Shown piece after piece: positions 6,214 through 8,624 of a stretch of DNA of 8,624 nucleotides. The first letter of the stretch is position 1. Each line of letters starts with the position of its first letter. The position numbers were made by a program, and so were the translations under genes. The stretch spans positions 1 to 8,624 of the forward strand of contig OMIJ01000129.1 in the NCBI GenBank assembly GCA_900299065.1. Direction: 5' to 3'. Below the pieces are notes generated by a model. It saw only the letters and a program-made list of their open reading frames with translations. It was not told the origin of the DNA and ran no database searches. The DNA comes from Hyphomicrobiales bacterium (GTDB taxonomy: Bacteria; Pseudomonadota; Alphaproteobacteria; Rhizobiales; Beijerinckiaceae).

Positions 6214-7008
6214 ATGCCGGTCCTGCGTCAATGGATGAAAAATTTCGGGGCGATCAGCATGATCCTCGGCCTCTTGCTGGCGGTCACTTATCTGCCGCCG
6301 GACAACTCGCTTAAAGAGGCCACGGCAGGAGGGGCCTTACGCGCCTGCGTGCCGCCATCCTACCCGCCCCTGGTCACAGGCGAAGCAGATCAGCCCGGCA
6401 TTGATATTGAAATTCTCAAAGAACTCGCCAATCGCCTGCACATAAGCCTAGCGCTCAATCGCAATGATGCCATCGGCCGCGATTTTAATCCGCGCAATTG
6501 GGGCCTCAATCGCGCCCAATGTCAGATCATAGCTGGCGGCGTGGTTGATTCGGATCAGACCCGCTCATTTCTTGAAACAGCCCCTGCCTATGGCAAGACG
6601 GGCTGGGCCCTGATCTCACCCCAATCAGTAAGTGAGCTGAAAGGCCTTAATATTGGTGTGCTCACGCTCGTCTCGGGGCTCGATCGGATTGGCTTGGCCA
6701 CTTATTTGCGCAATGCTGGCGCAAAAGTGGAAATTGTACGCACTCCCGAGGATCTGCTTGCAGGGATCCGCACTCGTAAATTTGATGCGGGCATAACCGA
6801 GGCCTTGCTGGCGACAAAATTAGCCAGCGATGCGCAATGGCAGGCAGCCTGGATGCCGGCCGAGCTCAAGCGACATGGCCTTGTCTTCGGTCTTTGGAAG
6901 GGCGAATTAACACTCAAGCGTGCCATTGATCAGGCGATGAAGGACATGATGATGGATGGGACAATTGCCAAAATTATGGCGCGCTATGCCGGCGCACCTC
7001 TCAACTAG
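6214..7008 (+). CDS. Second periplasmic substrate-binding-like protein (SBP_bac_3 fold)
   Basis: 264 residues from ATG 6214; ATG 6235 (start MKNFG) is an alternative, and neither has a strong Shine-Dalgarno site, so coupling to the permease stop 7 nt upstream is likely. The N-terminus has one hydrophobic segment (about 12-27) with no clear nearby cleavage site, so the protein may stay anchored; ATA|GG at 36-40 is a possible late site. The mature part shows LRACVPPSYPP, a GIDIEILKELANRL helix, QCQIIAGGVVDSDQTR, a crossover with LNIGVLTLVSG, a FDAGITEALL segment and a C-terminal DGTIAKIMARY helix, all typical of polar amino-acid-type binding proteins. Cys45 and Cys103 match in context the cysteine pair of the protein encoded at 3403, so the two look like divergent paralogues. 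Ligand and role are unknown; assistance to the dehydrogenase or its cytochrome is an inference from context. Confidence 0.8.
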   Translation: MPVLRQWMKNFGAISMILGLLLAVTYLPPDNSLKEATAGGALRACVPPSYPPLVTGEADQPGIDIEILKELANRLHISLALNRNDAIGRDFNPRNWGLNRAQCQIIAGGVVDSDQTRSFLETAPAYGKTGWALISPQSVSELKGLNIGVLTLVSGLDRIGLATYLRNAGAKVEIVRTPEDLLAGIRTRKFDAGITEALLATKLASDAQWQAAWMPAELKRHGLVFGLWKGELTLKRAIDQAMKDMMMDGTIAKIMARYAGAPLN

Positions 7009-7051
7009 AGCCCCACATCGAGGCAAGGCTTCGGACTGAATAAAAAGAGAC

Positions 7052-7080
7052 TTGCCCCACCTCAATCAAATTAGCATAAT
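7052..7080 (+). promoter_or_regulatory. Putative sigma-70 promoter for the cytochrome c gene
   Basis: TTGCCC (7052-7057) and CATAAT (7075-7080) are separated by exactly 17 nt, matching 4 of 6 and 5 of 6 consensus bases. Transcription would start near 7087, leaving a leader of about 75 nt before GTG 7162. This would let the cytochrome and protease-like genes be expressed apart from the dehydrogenase-ABC operon. Confidence 0.5.
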
Positions 7081-7087
7081 CAGACGA

Positions 7088-7118
7088 TTGGCAGACAGTC
7101 TCAAGACTGGATTGCCAA
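7088..7118 (+). repeat. Two-part dyad in the cytochrome c leader
   Basis: TTGGCA (7088-7093) pairs with TGCCAA (7113-7118). Inside it, CAGTC (7096-7100) pairs with GACTG (7105-7109) around TCAA. The two stems are separated by a 2x3 internal loop, a 31-nt element in all. It begins where the putative transcript would start, so it could be a repressor operator or a 5'-end RNA hairpin. Confidence 0.5.
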
Positions 7119-7147
7119 GGACATATCTTCAGCAATAGCATTTATGC

Positions 7148-7154
7148 AAGGGAG
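7148..7154 (+). promoter_or_regulatory. Ribosome binding site that fixes the cytochrome c start
   Basis: AAGGGAG lies 7 nt before an in-frame GTG at 7162. It sits just inside the alternative frame start ATG 7144, which has no purine site of its own. Starting at GTG gives the signal peptide start MKRQ. Confidence 0.65.
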
Positions 7155-7161
7155 TGAGAGC

Positions 7162-7674
7162 GTGAAGAGGCAGGTACAAATTGGACTTTTGAGCGCGGCA
7201 TCTATTCTTCCGGTTCTTATCTGCGCAACGACCCTTTTTGCTGCAAATAGCCTTGGTCCTCAACTTAAATCGGACCAGCCACAAGCTCTGTCTGCTGCAA
7301 ATGAAGGACGCATTCAACTCGCCCAGGCAGGCGGTGACAAGCCCGTCTCCTATGCAGATAACCAAGCCACACGCGGCGCCAAATTATACAAGGAAGTCTG
7401 CACTGATTGTCATGGGGATCATTTGCAAGGCGGCCTGATTGGTGGCCCGCCGCTTCGCGGTTCTGCCTTTGATAAAAAATTCGCCAGCGGCGCACCCGTC
7501 TCCGCTCTATTTGGCTTTGTTAGTGGCATGATGCCTCCCGATGCGCCCGGGCAATTCTCTCCAGCAGAATATGCCGATGTGATTGCCTTCATCTTAAGGG
7601 AGAATGGCTTTCAGTCTGGCGCACCTTTGCCAGTCAATTCAGACGCCCAAGACAAATTGATCGTCGAGAGGTGA
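7162..7674 (+). CDS. Periplasmic mono-haem cytochrome c, likely electron acceptor of the PQQ dehydrogenase
   Basis: 170 residues from GTG 7162. The N-terminus (MKRQVQ, then a hydrophobic run to about residue 28) is a signal peptide or anchor; no lipobox precedes Cys21. The haem site is CTDCH at 80-84, with His84 as the proximal ligand. The distal Met is Met123 or Met124 in SGMMPP, at the usual distance. Around it lie RGAKLYKEV before the haem, a GGPPLRG turn, and SPAEYADVIAFILRENGF at the C-terminal helix, the pattern of the small class I cytochromes found next to, or fused with, PQQ-propeller dehydrogenases (as PedF in Pseudomonas). The dehydrogenase here has no haem of its own, so this is the best candidate for carrying its electrons to the terminal oxidase. 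It lies about 3.9 kb downstream of that gene and probably has its own promoter. Confidence 0.88.
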   Translation: MKRQVQIGLLSAASILPVLICATTLFAANSLGPQLKSDQPQALSAANEGRIQLAQAGGDKPVSYADNQATRGAKLYKEVCTDCHGDHLQGGLIGGPPLRGSAFDKKFASGAPVSALFGFVSGMMPPDAPGQFSPAEYADVIAFILRENGFQSGAPLPVNSDAQDKLIVER

Positions 7675-7689
7675 GGCCTATCCTCACCT
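7669..7689 (+). repeat. Hairpin spanning the cytochrome c stop codon
   Basis: AGGTGAGG (7669-7676) is the exact reverse complement of CCTCACCT (7682-7689), with a CCTAT loop. The stop codon (7672-7674) lies in the left arm. There is no T tract. It could stabilise the cytochrome message or reduce read-through into the next gene, which starts 22 nt further on. Confidence 0.55.
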
Positions 7690-7710
7690 TAAGGCTAAAA
7701 GGCAGAGACG

Positions 7711-8343
7711 ATGAACGGCCTTGATCTGACCGTATCGTTAGTCGTGATGCGGCTGATTGCTGGCATCATCATTGCCATGACTCACGGCCTAGCCCTTGCT
7801 GCAGCTGCCTATTATCTGGGTGATAAAGGCCCCTACTATGACGGACGACTCAAGCTGCATTGGGAGCATTTGGATCTGCTTGGCCTCGGCTCCCTCATGC
7901 TCACGGGCTTTGGCTGGGGCCAACCCATTGCTATTGACAAAGACCAATTAAAAATTGGCACGCATAAACTGGGTGCTTTTGGGCTAATCCTTATCCCACT
8001 GGCTGGCAGCCTTGCACTATTGCTGATGGGCTTTGTCATTCTATTATTGGCAGGCCCGCTGCTGACATCGCTTGAATTCACATCCGGTGTTGCAGCCGCC
8101 GCTGCTGTGCGCCTGACTGCACGTCTATGTGTCTGGATGGCTCTGTTCAGCCTTATTCCCTTTCCACCATTGGCTGGCGCATATTTTCTCAAAGCTCTGG
8201 GCCTGAATTTGCCGCGCTTTATTGAGACATTTGGAGGCTGGGTCCTTTTGTTGATTTCAGTTTTTGGGATTAGTCAGCTCATTTTAATGCCCGCATATAA
8301 TGTCATAGCTCCGCTCTTGTTGGGAATGGATGCGGCTTATTGA
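7711..8343 (+). CDS. Degenerate site-2-protease (M50) homologue, multi-spanning membrane protein
   Basis: 210 residues; the ATG has a modest GGCAGAG site upstream. The order of features matches the short bacterial S2P-like M50 proteins: a first membrane segment with THGLALAAAAYYLGD (24-38), then GRLKLHWEHLDLLGLGSL (45-62), GFGWGQPIAID (66-76), hydrophobic segments around 88-119, and FSLIPFPPLAG (146-156). Compared with the family's HExxHA..GD and NLLPIPPLDG, the metal and catalytic residues are largely gone. His25 remains, but the Glu is Gly26, the second His is Leu29, the Asn is Ser147 and the Asp ligand is Ala155. It is therefore very unlikely to cleave peptide bonds; it may bind, hold or scaffold a partner in the inner membrane. 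The gene follows the cytochrome after 36 nt and is probably co-transcribed with it. The frame is intact, so it is not a decaying pseudogene in the ordinary sense. Fold assignment rests on motif alignment by eye. Confidence 0.75.
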   Translation: MNGLDLTVSLVVMRLIAGIIIAMTHGLALAAAAYYLGDKGPYYDGRLKLHWEHLDLLGLGSLMLTGFGWGQPIAIDKDQLKIGTHKLGAFGLILIPLAGSLALLLMGFVILLLAGPLLTSLEFTSGVAAAAAVRLTARLCVWMALFSLIPFPPLAGAYFLKALGLNLPRFIETFGGWVLLLISVFGISQLILMPAYNVIAPLLLGMDAAY

Positions 8344-8371
8344 TCACTCAAGGCAAAAAATTAGGCTGAAG

Positions 8372-8382
8372 CAGATCATCTG
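8372..8382 (+). repeat. Short palindrome near the -35 region of the last gene
   Basis: CAGAT-C-ATCTG is a perfect 5+5 inverted repeat about one base, 20 nt before the TATAAT box. It overlaps or abuts where a -35 element would lie and so could be an operator. Repeats this short occur often by chance. Confidence 0.25.
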
Positions 8383-8402
8383 GCCTCCCTTCCGCTTTTC
8401 AC

Positions 8403-8408
8403 TATAAT
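8403..8408 (+). promoter_or_regulatory. Consensus -10 box upstream of the TctC-like gene
   Basis: A perfect TATAAT lies 25 nt before ATG 8434, with the start site expected near 8415 and a leader of about 19 nt. No good TTGACA-like -35 stands at 16-18 nt, so the promoter may depend on an activator. Confidence 0.45.
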
Positions 8409-8433
8409 AGCTTTCAAATTCAGGGAGACAGAC

Positions 8434-8624
8434 ATGGTCTTTCGCAAGCTTGGGCCGATCACAATCAGCATGATTTTGGCTTCGATCTCACACTTTATAA
8501 AACCAACATTCGCCCAACAAAGCGTCGAAGATTTTTATCGCGGCAAGACAATCGATTTCATTGTCGGATCTGAATCCGGCTCAAGCTATGATAGCTTTGC
8601 CCGTCTGTTGTCTCGACATATGAA
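8434..8624 (+). CDS. Bug/TctC-type extracytoplasmic solute receptor, N-terminal part (3' end outside window)
   Basis: Sixty-three complete codons are visible from ATG 8434, after GGGAG (8423-8427) at 6-nt spacing. The N-terminus is a signal peptide (MVFRKLG, a hydrophobic core, FA|QQ). The mature start DFYRGKTIDFIVG followed by SGSSYDSFARLLSRHM fits the Bug/TctC family of the tripartite tricarboxylate transporter, in which the first strand (FYKGKTI..IVG) and the GGgYD..aR helix line the ligand site. The usual double glycine is replaced by SGSS here. These receptors bind carboxylates and other small polar molecules in the periplasm; many are orphans without TctA/TctB nearby, and whether the membrane subunits follow cannot be seen. 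A -10 box and a 90-nt gap suggest a separate transcription unit. The ligand could be the acid product of the dehydrogenase, but nothing here shows it. Confidence 0.75.
   Translation, partial: MVFRKLGPITISMILASISHFIKPTFAQQSVEDFYRGKTIDFIVGSESGSSYDSFARLLSRHM

Noticed and set aside
7022..7056. GGCAAG/CTTGCC inverted repeat after the second binding-protein gene as a terminator
   Set aside because: The stem is only 6 bp around a loop of more than 20 nt, there is no T tract, and its right arm coincides with the putative -35 box of the cytochrome promoter.
7129..7365. Cysteine-rich small frame on the - strand opposite the cytochrome gene start
   Set aside because: It is antisense to the cytochrome signal peptide and leader, with no start signal; the Cys and Arg content is typical of a shadow frame.
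1..8624. CRISPR array, tRNA/rRNA genes, insertion sequences or attachment sites
   Set aside because: I saw no regularly spaced repeats, no tRNA cloverleaf pattern, no transposase-like protein and no terminal inverted repeats with target duplications.

Overview
The window is a gene-dense stretch with every recognisable gene on the + strand. It looks like an alphaproteobacterial chromosome: base composition is near balanced to moderately GC-rich by eye, GTG and TTG starts follow good Shine-Dalgarno sites, and the gene content is periplasmic quinoprotein, c-type cytochrome and Bug/TctC-type binding protein. The organism call rests on gene content and style only.

Layout. (1) Positions 1-429 hold the 3' end of a gentisate 1,2-dioxygenase-like cupin gene. 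(2) Positions 686-1225 encode an unrecognised protein with about four membrane segments, closed by a textbook rho-independent terminator (1248-1277). (3) A gap of about 260 bases leads into a PQQ-dependent dehydrogenase (1539-3299). A 39-nt hairpin follows, then a periplasmic type-2 substrate-binding-like protein (3403-4281), an ABC-2 ATPase/permease pair with overlapping ends (4354-5340 and 5337-6206) and a second binding-protein-like gene (6214-7008). (4) A plausible sigma-70 promoter and dyad (7052-7118) precede a mono-haem cytochrome c (7162-7674) and a membrane protein of the site-2-protease fold that has lost most of its catalytic residues (7711-8343). (5) A perfect TATAAT box precedes the 5' end of a Bug/TctC-type solute receptor, cut by the window edge.

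Regions 3 and 4 read as one functional unit. A periplasmic quinoprotein would oxidise an alcohol or aldehyde and pass electrons to the small cytochrome c. The two binding-like proteins share a cysteine pair and resemble the MxaJ/XoxJ 'quinoprotein dehydrogenase-associated' group; they may assist the dehydrogenase rather than feed an importer, because the only transporter present is of the ABC-2 exporter type. This recalls the ped/exa and xox clusters of other proteobacteria, but the dehydrogenase active site is unusual (no vicinal Cys pair, Asn ligand replaced by Gln, Asp at the lanthanide-type +2 position) and the degenerate protease homologue is not something I know from those clusters. The substrate cannot be read from the sequence.
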